Of a stretch of DNA of 7,966 nt, positions 1 to 6,937 are shown piece by piece. The DNA lies in NCBI GenBank assembly GCA_934645275.1, contig CAKUDW010000082.1:1-7966 (forward strand). The letters are read 5' to 3'. Made by a program: the position numbers and the translations under genes. The DNA comes from an uncultured Clostridia bacterium. Its GTDB lineage: Bacteria; Bacillota_A; Clostridia; Christensenellales; Aristaeellaceae. Numbering within the stretch: position 1 is the first letter of the stretch; each line of letters begins with the position of its first letter. The notes under the pieces were generated by a model that had not been told where the DNA came from, did not search any database, and saw only the letters and a list, made by a program, of their open reading frames with translations.

Positions 1-1775
1 AGCGTGCCGGTAATCACCACGGTCATGCCCTCGAACGCGCCGCCTACGGCCACAGCCTGCGGCGCCTTGGGCTTTATCCCCGCCGCCAACAGTGCGGACA
101 CAAGGCGCAGGTTATTCTCGTCCTCAAAGAAGCCCGCGATGGAATCGGCCACGATTTCGCCCACATCTTCCATCTGCAGAAGCTCATCGCGCGGCGCGGC
201 GCGCAGCGCTGCAATGTCAGGATAGCGCGCAGCCAGATCGCGCGCGGTTTTTACGCCGATGTTGGGGATACCCACGGCGTAAATGAATGCCGCAAGCGTA
301 CAGTCCTTGCTCTTTTCAATGGCAGCGAGCAGATTTTCGGCCTTCCGTTCGCCGAAGCGTTCCAGCGTGCAGAGCTGCTCCTTTTTTAAGGTATAGAGCT
401 GATCTGCCTCCTGAATCAGGCCCGCGTCCACCAACTGCGCCGCGGTTTTTTCGGAAAAGGTATCAATGTCCATTGCATCACGGCTGGCAAAGTGGGACAG
501 GCGCATCACCATTTGCGGCTTGCAGCCGTCGCGGTTCGGGCAGAACAGGTGCGCGCCGCGTTCCTGGAGACGCGCGCCGCAAGCCGGACACGTTTCCGGT
601 TTTTCTACATCACGCTCGCCGGGCACATATTCGTCCACTCGACCCATGATCTCAGGAATCACCTCGTTCGAGCGGCGAATCCACACGCGTGCGCCGATCT
701 TTACGCGCTTGCGCTGAATATCCTGCCAGTTATTCAACGTAGCGCGGCGCACGGTAGCCCCGGCCAGCTCCACCGGCGATACCAGCGCTAACGGCGTAAG
801 CTTGCCCGTACGCCCGATTTGCCAGATTACATTTTCCAGCATGGCGGTAGTTTCTTCAGCCTCAAACTTATAGGCCACGGCCCAGCGCGGGAATTTGTCG
901 GTATAGCCCAGCGCGCGGCGCACGGCGAAGCTGGTGATCTTGATGACCGCGCCGTCGATCATGTAGTCCAGTTCCGGCCTAGACGTCTCCACCGCGCGTA
1001 CTGCTTCAATGGCTCCATCCAGCGTATCGCAATAGATTTCGCAATTGGACGTTGGAAAGCGGTTTTCGCGGATGAAGGCCATCATTTCCTGCTGCGTGGC
1101 AAATTCGCGGCCTTCGATGTACCCCACATCATAGAAACATGCGTCCAATCGCCGCGCGGCGGTAACGGCCGGATCAAGGTTGCGCAACGCGCCCGCCGCG
1201 GCATTTCGCGGGTTCTTCAGCGGTTCCTTCGCGCTCCGGTTATACTGATCCAACACGGAGAGCCGCATGAACGCCTCCCCGTGAATCTCCATGCGCCCCG
1301 TAAAGGGAATCTGCAGCGGTATCGAGCGGATGGTGCGTGCCTGATTCAGAATTTCCTCGCCGGTCACACCGTTGCCGCGCGTGGCCGCGCCGACCAGGTG
1401 GCCACCCTCGTAGGTCAGGTTGATCGTCAGCCCGTCGAACTTGTGCTCCACCACAAATTCGAGCTCCGGCAGACCGGCCTCCAGCCGCAGCTTTTCCGCA
1501 CGCGCCGCCCACTCGCGCAGCGCCTCCACGGACTGCGCCTTACCCATGCTCCACAGCCGCGCCAGATGCGTATGCGGCTCGAACGCTGCAAGCACCGCGC
1601 CGCCCACGCGGTGCGTGGGTGAATCGGGCAGCACGCGCCCGGTTTCAGCCTCCAATTGCGTCAGCTCATCGTACATCGCGTCCCATTCTGCATCGGAAAT
1701 TGTTGGCGCGTCCAGCGTGTAATACTGATAGGCCGTCTCATTCAGCCGGTTCACCAGCTCCTGCATACGATCCAT
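1..1775 (-). CDS. ligA: NAD+-dependent DNA ligase LigA (3' end beyond window)
   Basis: Seals nicks in duplex DNA using NAD+ as AMP donor in replication and repair; cytoplasmic. Reading leftward from ATG at 1775-1773, 591 codons are open with no stop before the edge, against about 670 for the family, so roughly 70-80 C-terminal residues are missing. Visible in order: the NAD+-binding Ia region (ISDAEWD near residue 30), the adenylated lysine in HKFDG (K112), the nucleotidyltransferase segment ending in AYKFEAEE, the OB-fold start (QIGRTGKLTPLALVSPVELAG), a four-cysteine zinc finger (C396, C399, C412, C418; C-x2-C-x12-C-x5-C), helix-hairpin-helix repeats (IPNIGVKTA near residue 503), and the opening of the BRCT domain (about residue 575 on, GMTVVITGT). 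The start is supported by GGGAG at 1786-1790, 10 bases upstream. It lies 44 bases after pcrA with no terminator between, so it is the last visible gene of the yerC-pcrA-ligA operon. All key residues look intact. Confidence 0.97.
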   Translation of the reverse strand, partial: MDRMQELVNRLNETAYQYYTLDAPTISDAEWDAMYDELTQLEAETGRVLPDSPTHRVGGAVLAAFEPHTHLARLWSMGKAQSVEALREWAARAEKLRLEAGLPELEFVVEHKFDGLTINLTYEGGHLVGAATRGNGVTGEEILNQARTIRSIPLQIPFTGRMEIHGEAFMRLSVLDQYNRSAKEPLKNPRNAAAGALRNLDPAVTAARRLDACFYDVGYIEGREFATQQEMMAFIRENRFPTSNCEIYCDTLDGAIEAVRAVETSRPELDYMIDGAVIKITSFAVRRALGYTDKFPRWAVAYKFEAEETTAMLENVIWQIGRTGKLTPLALVSPVELAGATVRRATLNNWQDIQRKRVKIGARVWIRRSNEVIPEIMGRVDEYVPGERDVEKPETCPACGARLQERGAHLFCPNRDGCKPQMVMRLSHFASRDAMDIDTFSEKTAAQLVDAGLIQEADQLYTLKKEQLCTLERFGERKAENLLAAIEKSKDCTLAAFIYAVGIPNIGVKTARDLAARYPDIAALRAAPRDELLQMEDVGEIVADSIAGFFEDENNLRLVSALLAAGIKPKAPQAVAVGGAFEGMTVVITGT

Positions 1776-1819
1776 GACGTCTTCACTCCCAGCTAAGCTT
1801 TTTTATGCTGCGTCTATAC

Positions 1820-4060
1820 TCATCCATTGATGCGCCGCAACGGCGCAATATTTGCCGAAAAGCGCTTCAGCGCGCCGCTGTCGAAACGCACAGTGACTTT
1901 CGATGCATCGCCGCTCACTTCTTCTACCGTGCCCTTGCCAAACACGGCATGCGTTACGCGATCGCCCGTACGGAATATACTCAGCCCGCCCGCCGGCTTC
2001 GGCGCGGCCCCGGGCGCACTCTGAACGATTCCCGCGCCCTTCCGGAGCCCCGGAATACCCAGTGCAGGTTTTTTCTCGGATATGGCAGACGGCCGCGGCG
2101 CAGGGCGCGCCGTGGGACCCGGTACGCGCGTTTGCGTGCGCGCCGCACCGTCGCGAATCAGTCGCGGCGGAATTTCGCCCACGAAGCGTGAAAGCTGGTT
2201 GGCTGAACGCGAATTATAGAGCATGCGCGTGCGCGCATGGCTGAGGTAAAGCTGCTTCTTCGCGCGCGTGATGCCCACATAGGCCAGCCGTCGTTCTTCC
2301 TCCAGCGCGCGCTCGTCAAACATCGCGCGAGAGAGCGGAAACACGCCCTCTTCCATGCCCACCAGGAACACCGCGTCAAATTCCAGGCCCTTGGCGGAAT
2401 GCAGTGTCATCAGCGTGACGGCCCCTGAGGTCTGATTCAGATTGTCGATATCCGAAATCAGCGCCACGTTTTCCAGGAAATCCGAAAGCGTCCCTTCCGG
2501 ATTGAGGTTCTGATATTCGCTAACTGCGCCTTCAAATTCGCGTATATTCTCAACGCGCGTGGCGTTTTCCTCGGTTTTGGATTCCTCAAGCGCGCGCACA
2601 TAGCCAGTCTTTTCAATCAACTCGGCAGTGAATTCAGATATGCTCATCGCGTACATGCTGCCGGTCAGCTCCAGCATCATATCCGCGAAACCCGCCACCA
2701 GCTTCTGCACGCGCGGCGTAAGCCCGACCGCCTCGCTGTCCAGTACCGCGCCCATCAGCGAAGTATCGTTCTCTGCAGCGAAGCTCATCAGCTTTTCCAC
2801 CGTGGTATCGCCGATTCCGCGCTTGGGTTCGTTGATGATGCGGCGCACAGATACGTCGTCGTCCGGGTTGACCAGTGCGCGCATGTAGGCGATCAAATCC
2901 TTGACTTCCTTGCGGTCGTAAAAGCGCTGGCCGCCGTAGATCCGGTTGGGCACACCCGCGCGGATGAACGCTTCTTCCAGCACACGCGACTGCGCGTTGG
3001 TGCGGTACAACACGGCAATTTCACCCGGCCGCACGCCCTGTGCGATCAGTTTGCGCGACATCAGCGCTACAAAGGCGGCCTCGTCGCGCTCATCCATGGC
3101 ATGGTAAAGGCCAATCTTTTCGCCCTCCGCGCCCTCAGTCCACAGCGCCTTTTCCTTGCGCCCGGCATTGTGCGCGATTACCTGATTGGCAGCGTCCAGT
3201 ATGTTCTGAGTGGATCGGTAGTTCTGCTCCAGCTTGATAACGCGGCAATCCGGGAAATCCTTCTCAAAATCCAATATATTGCGAATATCCGCACCGCGCC
3301 AGCCGTAAATGGACTGATCGTCGTCGCCCACGACGCACAGGTTCTTCTTCTGTCCGGCCAGTAGCCGCACCAGCTGATACTGCGCGGCGTTCGTATCCTG
3401 ATATTCGTCCACCAGCACATAATCGAAGCGATTCTGATAGTATTCCAACACCGGCGGATGTCCTGCAAAGAGTTCCAGCGTTTTGAGCAACAGATCGTCG
3501 AAATCCAACGCGTTGTTGCCGCGCAGCGTGTGCTCGTAGCGCTCGTAGACCTCGCTGAAGTTGCGGTTGCGCGCGTTGTCGCCCGTCTCCCGCAGCCACT
3601 CTGCGGGCGTGAGCAGCCGGTTCTTCGCATCGGAGATCATGGCCTTCAGCGCCTTGGGCGGATACTCCTTGTCGTCCAGCGCCATGGCGCGCGCCGCGGC
3701 CTTGATCACCGTCATGCGGTCATCCTCATCGTAGATGGCAAATTCGCGGCGATAGCCCAGTTTCTCAATATCGCGCCTGAGAATGCGCGCGCAGCATGAA
3801 TGGAAGGTGGATACCCACACCTCCTGCCCAGCTTCGCCGGTCAGAGCCAATACGCGCTCAGCCATTTCCTGCGCCGCCTTATTGGTAAAGGTGATGGCCA
3901 AAATCTTCCACGCGGGCACGCCCATTTCAATCAGATGCGCCACGCGGCATGTGAGCACGCGCGTTTTGCCGCTGCCCGCGCCCGCCAAAACAAGCAGCGG
4001 CCCGTCCGTATCAAGCACGGCGGCTCGCTGCTGTGGATTTAATTTGTCCAGATAAGTCAT
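1820..4060 (-). CDS. pcrA: ATP-dependent DNA helicase PcrA (UvrD/Rep family)
   Basis: Superfamily 1A 3'-5' DNA helicase acting in repair, rolling-circle replication and removal of proteins such as RecA or RNA polymerase from DNA. At 746 residues it is full length. Motifs seen: Q-motif region LNPQQRAAV (7-15), Walker A AGAGSGKT (26-33), motif Ia ITFTNKAAQEM (56-66), Walker B VDEYQD (217-222), motif III GDDDQSIYGWRGA (245-257), motif IV LEQNYRST (277-284), motif V TLHSAKGLEFD (552-562), and motif VI RLAYVGITRAKKQLY (591-605). A Pro/Ala/Arg-rich, probably disordered linker (about 636-692) leads to a C-terminal Tudor-like domain (about 695-743, GDRVTHAVFGKGTV), known in PcrA/UvrD as an RNA polymerase contact. 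It starts 4 bases after the yerC stop. Its ribosome binding site is weak (AAGAAAG-like, inside the yerC end), so translation is probably coupled to yerC. PcrA rather than UvrD or Rep is chosen from the phylum and the ligA neighbour. Confidence 0.97.
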   Translation of the reverse strand: MTYLDKLNPQQRAAVLDTDGPLLVLAGAGSGKTRVLTCRVAHLIEMGVPAWKILAITFTNKAAQEMAERVLALTGEAGQEVWVSTFHSCCARILRRDIEKLGYRREFAIYDEDDRMTVIKAAARAMALDDKEYPPKALKAMISDAKNRLLTPAEWLRETGDNARNRNFSEVYERYEHTLRGNNALDFDDLLLKTLELFAGHPPVLEYYQNRFDYVLVDEYQDTNAAQYQLVRLLAGQKKNLCVVGDDDQSIYGWRGADIRNILDFEKDFPDCRVIKLEQNYRSTQNILDAANQVIAHNAGRKEKALWTEGAEGEKIGLYHAMDERDEAAFVALMSRKLIAQGVRPGEIAVLYRTNAQSRVLEEAFIRAGVPNRIYGGQRFYDRKEVKDLIAYMRALVNPDDDVSVRRIINEPKRGIGDTTVEKLMSFAAENDTSLMGAVLDSEAVGLTPRVQKLVAGFADMMLELTGSMYAMSISEFTAELIEKTGYVRALEESKTEENATRVENIREFEGAVSEYQNLNPEGTLSDFLENVALISDIDNLNQTSGAVTLMTLHSAKGLEFDAVFLVGMEEGVFPLSRAMFDERALEEERRLAYVGITRAKKQLYLSHARTRMLYNSRSANQLSRFVGEIPPRLIRDGAARTQTRVPGPTARPAPRPSAISEKKPALGIPGLRKGAGIVQSAPGAAPKPAGGLSIFRTGDRVTHAVFGKGTVEEVSGDASKVTVRFDSGALKRFSANIAPLRRING

Positions 4061-4064
4061 GAAT

Positions 4065-4361
4065 TTATTCCGCTTTCTTCAGTCTTTCAATCACGCGCCC
4101 ATAACCGCCTGCGCCATAATTCAGCGCACGGTTCACCCGCCCGATGGTAGCGGTAGAGGCGCCCGTCTTTTCCACAATTTCACCGTAGGTCACCTTGTCG
4201 TTCAGCATCACCGCAATTTCCATGCGCGAGGACAGATCCTGTACCTCGCGGATGGTGAACAAATCCTCAAACAGGCGATAGCACTCCTCCTCGTCCTTCA
4301 ACGAGAGAAACGCCCTTGCGAGCAGATCGGCGCGCTCATTCTTCAGCCTGGATTCAAACAT
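4065..4361 (-). CDS. yerC: YerC/YecD family TrpR-related DNA-binding protein
   Basis: A 98-residue all-helical protein of the TrpR-like YerC/YecD family. The family has a Trp-repressor fold; its regulatory target is not well established, so no ligand or regulon is assigned. Visible features are the segment LFTIREVQDLSSRMEIAVML (34-53), typical of the family, and a helix-turn-helix around 57-80 (VTYGEIVEKTGASTATIGRV), followed by a Gly-rich turn and basic C-terminus. The ATG at 4361 has a strong GGAGG site about 8 bases upstream. It is the first gene of the operon, downstream of a near-consensus promoter, and 4 bases before pcrA. In B. subtilis yerC also lies beside pcrB-pcrA-ligA, which supports the call. 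pcrB is not present between the two genes here. Confidence 0.93.
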   Translation of the reverse strand: MFESRLKNERADLLARAFLSLKDEEECYRLFEDLFTIREVQDLSSRMEIAVMLNDKVTYGEIVEKTGASTATIGRVNRALNYGAGGYGRVIERLKKAE

Positions 4362-4412
4362 GGCCTTGCCCTCCGGCTTTCACACTTTAATATGCTGATA
4401 ATTCCAAAAACA

Positions 4413-4441
4413 ATTATACCCCGACCGTGCGTTTTCGTCAA
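4413..4441 (-). promoter_or_regulatory. Near-consensus housekeeping sigma promoter for yerC-pcrA-ligA
   Basis: On the minus strand the -35 box is TTGACG (4436-4441) and the -10 box is a perfect TATAAT (4413-4418), with exactly 17 bases between them: 11 of 12 consensus positions. It lies about 50 bases upstream of the yerC start codon, giving a short 5' leader. The strength suggests steady high expression of the helicase/ligase operon. No competing operator-like repeat overlaps the boxes. Confidence 0.85.
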
Positions 4442-4493
4442 GCCCCGCGCGCCCGGGAAGGTAGTTTATATATCCAACGTTCGTCTGAGATGA

Positions 4494-4814
4494 TCAGCGC
4501 TTTTCCAGCGGCGGCGTTTCGTATTCGATCAGGACGTTCGAAATCTCCCGCAGCAGCTGGCGGTGATGCTCGGAAATGTTCTCATTGTTGCCCAGCAAAT
4601 CATCGCCCAGCGAATCCTGTAAAAGGATGTTCGGCGATATCTTCAGCGCATTGCAGATATTCACCAGCGTTTCCAGGCTGGCCTTGCGCGTGCCGCGCTC
4701 AATGTGGCCCAGAAAGGACAGGCTGATACCCGCCTGCTCCGCCAGCTTCTCCTGCGTCAGCTGTGCCAAAACGCGCTGCTGGCGAATTCGTCTTCCCAAT
4801 TCTTCATATTTCAT
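4494..4814 (-). CDS. XRE-family helix-turn-helix transcriptional regulator
   Basis: A 106-residue cytoplasmic DNA-binding protein of the Cro/CI (HTH_3) type. The HTH covers about residues 6-60: LGRRIRQQRVLAQLTQEKLAEQAGIS followed by the recognition helix region SLSFLGHIERGTRKAS and ALKISPNILL. The SFLGHIERGTRKASLETL pattern is common among small XRE regulators of Clostridia. After the HTH is a short polar linker (about 70-82) and an amphipathic helix (HHRQLLREISNVLIEYE) that may dimerise; there is no ligand or peptidase domain. In-frame starts also exist at 4829 (ATG) and 4835 (GTG). The start at 4814 is preferred because GGGGA sits 8 bases before it, and family members usually begin just before the EELGRRI motif. 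It is divergent from the membrane protein/kinase operon and 132 bases upstream of yerC on the same strand, with no clear terminator between. It may autoregulate or control the divergent operon; this is inference. Confidence 0.9.
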   Translation of the reverse strand: MKYEELGRRIRQQRVLAQLTQEKLAEQAGISLSFLGHIERGTRKASLETLVNICNALKISPNILLQDSLGDDLLGNNENISEHHRQLLREISNVLIEYETPPLEKR

Positions 4815-4822
4815 AAACAGAT

Positions 4823-4827
4823 TCCCC
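4823..4827 (-). promoter_or_regulatory. Ribosome binding site deciding the XRE start
   Basis: The minus-strand GGGGA lies 8 bases before the ATG at 4814-4812. The ATG at 4829 has only AAGGTG 3 bases away, which is too close, and the GTG at 4835 has no purine-rich site at suitable distance. This favours the shorter 106-residue product. Confidence 0.6.
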
Positions 4828-4838
4828 ATTTTCACCTT

Positions 4839-4871
4839 GCTAATTGCAGTTTAGCGAAACCGTTTTAGCGA
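4839..4871. promoter_or_regulatory. Possible operator: TTTAGCGA direct repeats with overlapping inverted repeat
   Basis: The octamer TTTAGCGA occurs at 4850-4857 and again at 4864-4871, 14 bases apart start to start. The first copy overlaps an inverted repeat GCTAA(7)TTAGC at 4839-4855. Between the octamers is the small palindrome AAACCGTTT (4857-4865). The cluster lies 25-57 bases upstream of the preferred XRE start, where an autoregulatory site would be expected, and about 90 bases upstream of the rightward -10 box. A weak leftward promoter (TTCAAT, 17 bases, TAAACT) would overlap it. Binding by the XRE protein is inferred from position alone. Confidence 0.45.
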
Positions 4872-4920
4872 TTGAACCATCCATCAGCAGCATATGCGAC
4901 TACAAGCATTATTATTCCTG

Positions 4921-4967
4921 TTTTTTTTCGATTCAGGTTGTGTTTCTCACCCTTTTAATGCTATAAT
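4921..4967 (+). promoter_or_regulatory. Extended -10 promoter with upstream T tract for the rightward operon
   Basis: A perfect TATAAT at 4962-4967 is preceded by TGC, making an extended -10 (TGnTATAAT, 4959-4967). The -35 is poor (TTGTGT at 4938-4943, 18-base spacing), which an extended -10 can compensate. A run of eight T residues (4921-4928) in AT-rich DNA falls at about -46 to -53 from the expected start site near 4974, where UP elements act. The leader to the ATG at 5028 would be about 54 bases. Confidence 0.7.
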
Positions 4968-5027
4968 TGATTCTGGTATTAACTCGCTGAAATTTTCTTT
5001 TGAAAAAGGTGTGGAACCGGAAAAGAC

Positions 5028-5390
5028 ATGCGAATGCGAAGAAAACCGCCCGCTATGAAATGGTACTGGGCGTGGCTGATACAGATTGGCGCAATGCTGT
5101 TGCTGGGCTGCGCCGCAGCGCTGAGCCTGTTGCTGGGCAAGGTAATTCACGGGCTGTGCCTGTGGGGAATAATGCCGCTTGCGGGGCTCGTTTCATCCTG
5201 CCGCGTGACGCGTGCAGGTTTGTGGAACTATGCCGCATGGCTCGCGCCGCCGGCCGCAATGCTGCTGGGCAACGCGCTGGTATGGGGCTATCTGCCCTTT
5301 CCAGGCCCGGTTATCCTGTGCGGCTTCATATCGCTGGTAGGCGCGGCTGCGGGCGAGGTTTTAAAGCAACGCGAGCGCAAGCACCATTGA
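5028..5390 (+). CDS. Small four-helix integral membrane protein, function unknown
   Basis: A 120-residue protein with a basic N-terminus (MRMRRK) and four hydrophobic segments at about 13-35, 40-58, 66-86 and 90-110, ending in a basic tail (KQRERKHH). The charge pattern suggests both termini lie in the cytoplasm. Size, four-helix layout and small-residue-rich last helix recall the TIGR04086/YrzE-like group of uncharacterised Bacillota membrane proteins, but the resemblance is by general pattern only. The ATG at 5028 is preceded by GGAAAAG; an internal ATG at 5055 is possible but would drop the basic N-terminus and has a poorer site. It is first in the operon, 24 bases before the sugar kinase. 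It is too short and lacks features for a transporter of known type, so a link to sugar uptake is not supported. Confidence 0.8.
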   Translation: MRMRRKPPAMKWYWAWLIQIGAMLLLGCAAALSLLLGKVIHGLCLWGIMPLAGLVSSCRVTRAGLWNYAAWLAPPAAMLLGNALVWGYLPFPGPVILCGFISLVGAAAGEVLKQRERKHH

Positions 5391-5414
5391 AGATAAACAC
5401 AAAAGGAGATCCCA

Positions 5415-6935
5415 ATGGAAAAAGACCTGATCCTTACGCTAGACGCCGGCACCACCGGCTGCAAATGCTCGGTGTTCAACGTGAAGGGCGAAGCGCTGTC
5501 CTCCGTGCGGCGCGACTATCCCACGCTGTATCCGCGGCCCAACTGGTCCGAGCAGGACCCTGACCGCATCCTTGAGGCTGTGTTCGACGGCATTCGCGAA
5601 CTGCTGCTGCAGGTGAGCCCACAGCGCATCGCCTGCATCGGACTGAGCGGCACGATGAACGGCTGCATCCCCGTGGATGCGCAGGGCAACGCGCTGCACC
5701 CGAATATCATCCATTCCGACAGCCGCACCGGCACGCAGGTAGCTGAAATCGGCAAGGTCATCAATAAATACCATTTCTATACGCTCACAGGCAACCGCCT
5801 CGATACGCACTACACGCTGCCGAAGATACTCTGGTTCAAGGAAAACCTGCCCGAGGTGTACGATCGCACGCGCTGGTTCATGAATATCAAGGATTACATC
5901 TATGCGCATCTCACGGGACGCATGGGTTTTACCGATTATTCGGACGCGTCGCTCACCACTGCGTTAGACATTAATAACCGCCGCTGGGCAGCCGAACTGC
6001 TGCAGGAGCTTGGCATAGACATCAATCGCATGCCCAAGCTGACTGCCGGCCACGATGTGCGCGGAAAGACAACGCGCAGCATATACTATCGCACCGGCCT
6101 GATTACCGGTACGCCAGTGGCTATCGGCGGCGGCGACGGTTGTTGCACGGCGCGCGGCGCGGGACTGGTCGACCCGGGCAGCGCCTATACCTACATCGGT
6201 TCCAGCGCCTGGGTTTCCCAGATACTGGATCATCCGGTGCTCGACCCGAAGGCGCGCATATTCAACTATCTTGATGCAGATGGTAAATCCTGCCATGTGA
6301 CCGGTACGGTTCAGACCGGCGCGGCTGCGTTTGACTGGGCTCTGCAAAACCTGCTTGGCGCGCGCGAAGCATCGCTGGATATTTCTCGCGTGGAAAATAT
6401 GGCGCGCCAGATCGCTCCCGGCGCGGAGGGCGTTCTGTTTCTGCCCACACTGATGGGCTCGCGCACCCCCTATTGGGATCCAAACACGCGCGGCGTACTG
6501 ATGGGCTTCTCGCTCTACCATGATCAGCGTCACATTGCCCGCGCTATCTATGAAGGCATCGCACTGGCGCTGAGCAACTGTGCCCGCATCATTTCCGAAT
6601 ACGGCACACCCATCACCAGCATGATGCTGGCGGGCGGCGGCGCTCGCAGCGGCCTGTGGCCGGACATTCTGTCTGCCTGCTATGGCTTGACCACGCGCGT
6701 ACACCGTGCTCCCGGCGAATGTACCTCGCTGGGCGCAGCCATTCTGGCCGGTGTGGGCGTAGGCATATTCTCCAGCTATGAGGACGCTACCGCCATCGTT
6801 TCAGCGCGGTCAACGCACCCGGTAAATCCCGTCTGGCAGAAAGTGTACGGCGAAATTTACCCCATTTACCACGATATCTATGAGCGCATCCGTCCGCTCA
6901 ACGACCGCATTGCCAATCTGTGCTTCGAGGATTGA
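5415..6935 (+). CDS. FGGY-family carbohydrate kinase, xylulokinase-like, substrate uncertain
   Basis: A complete 506-residue two-domain sugar kinase (ASKHA fold) that would phosphorylate a sugar or polyol with ATP in the cytoplasm. Seen: phosphate-1 loop LDAGTTGCK (9-17) with D10; the substrate loop GLSGTMNG (76-83); SDSR (101-104); the second phosphate loop with presumed catalytic base D241 in GGGDGCC; YIGSSAWVS (260-268); and the adenosine-side MLAGGGARSGLWPDILS (404-420). Length matches the family (480-530). In characterised xylulokinases the substrate loop reads GQMHG and the next motif W-x-D-x-R; here they are GTMNG and H-S-D-S-R (H100), so xylulose should not be assumed. Translation starts at an excellent AAGGAGAT (5403-5410), 24 bases after the membrane protein gene. 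Its last codons contain the ribosome binding site of the sigma-like gene, so the two are translationally coupled. No isomerase, epimerase or transporter is in the window to name the pathway. Confidence 0.93.
   Translation: MEKDLILTLDAGTTGCKCSVFNVKGEALSSVRRDYPTLYPRPNWSEQDPDRILEAVFDGIRELLLQVSPQRIACIGLSGTMNGCIPVDAQGNALHPNIIHSDSRTGTQVAEIGKVINKYHFYTLTGNRLDTHYTLPKILWFKENLPEVYDRTRWFMNIKDYIYAHLTGRMGFTDYSDASLTTALDINNRRWAAELLQELGIDINRMPKLTAGHDVRGKTTRSIYYRTGLITGTPVAIGGGDGCCTARGAGLVDPGSAYTYIGSSAWVSQILDHPVLDPKARIFNYLDADGKSCHVTGTVQTGAAAFDWALQNLLGAREASLDISRVENMARQIAPGAEGVLFLPTLMGSRTPYWDPNTRGVLMGFSLYHDQRHIARAIYEGIALALSNCARIISEYGTPITSMMLAGGGARSGLWPDILSACYGLTTRVHRAPGECTSLGAAILAGVGVGIFSSYEDATAIVSARSTHPVNPVWQKVYGEIYPIYHDIYERIRPLNDRIANLCFED
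6927..6931 (+). promoter_or_regulatory. Ribosome binding site inside the kinase 3' end, fixing the downstream start
   Basis: GAGGA lies 6 bases before the ATG at 6938 and inside the last kinase codons. An upstream in-frame GTG at 6920 would add six residues but precedes this site and has none of its own. The 2-base gap between the kinase TGA and the ATG indicates translational coupling. Confidence 0.75.
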
Positions 6936-6937
6936 AA

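Noticed and set aside
819..1622. Plus-strand open frame of 267 codons
   Set aside because: It lies entirely antisense to ligA, has no recognisable domain, and is Arg/His-rich as expected of a shadow frame in GC-rich coding DNA.
4441..4460. GC-rich segment after the XRE gene as its terminator
   Set aside because: CCCG/CGGG pairing is short and overlaps several alternatives, and no T-run follows in the minus-strand direction.
5000..5563. Plus-strand open frame of 187 codons overlapping the membrane protein and kinase starts
   Set aside because: It runs through the strong kinase ribosome binding site and start in another frame and has arginine-rich, low-complexity content without domains.
5964..6704. 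Minus-strand open frame of 246 codons opposite the kinase
   Set aside because: The plus-strand frame encodes clear FGGY motifs throughout; the opposite frame shows no family resemblance or ribosome binding site.
6920..6937. Upstream GTG start for the sigma-like protein
   Set aside because: It precedes the GAGGA site and has none of its own; the ATG at 6938 is 6 bases from that site.
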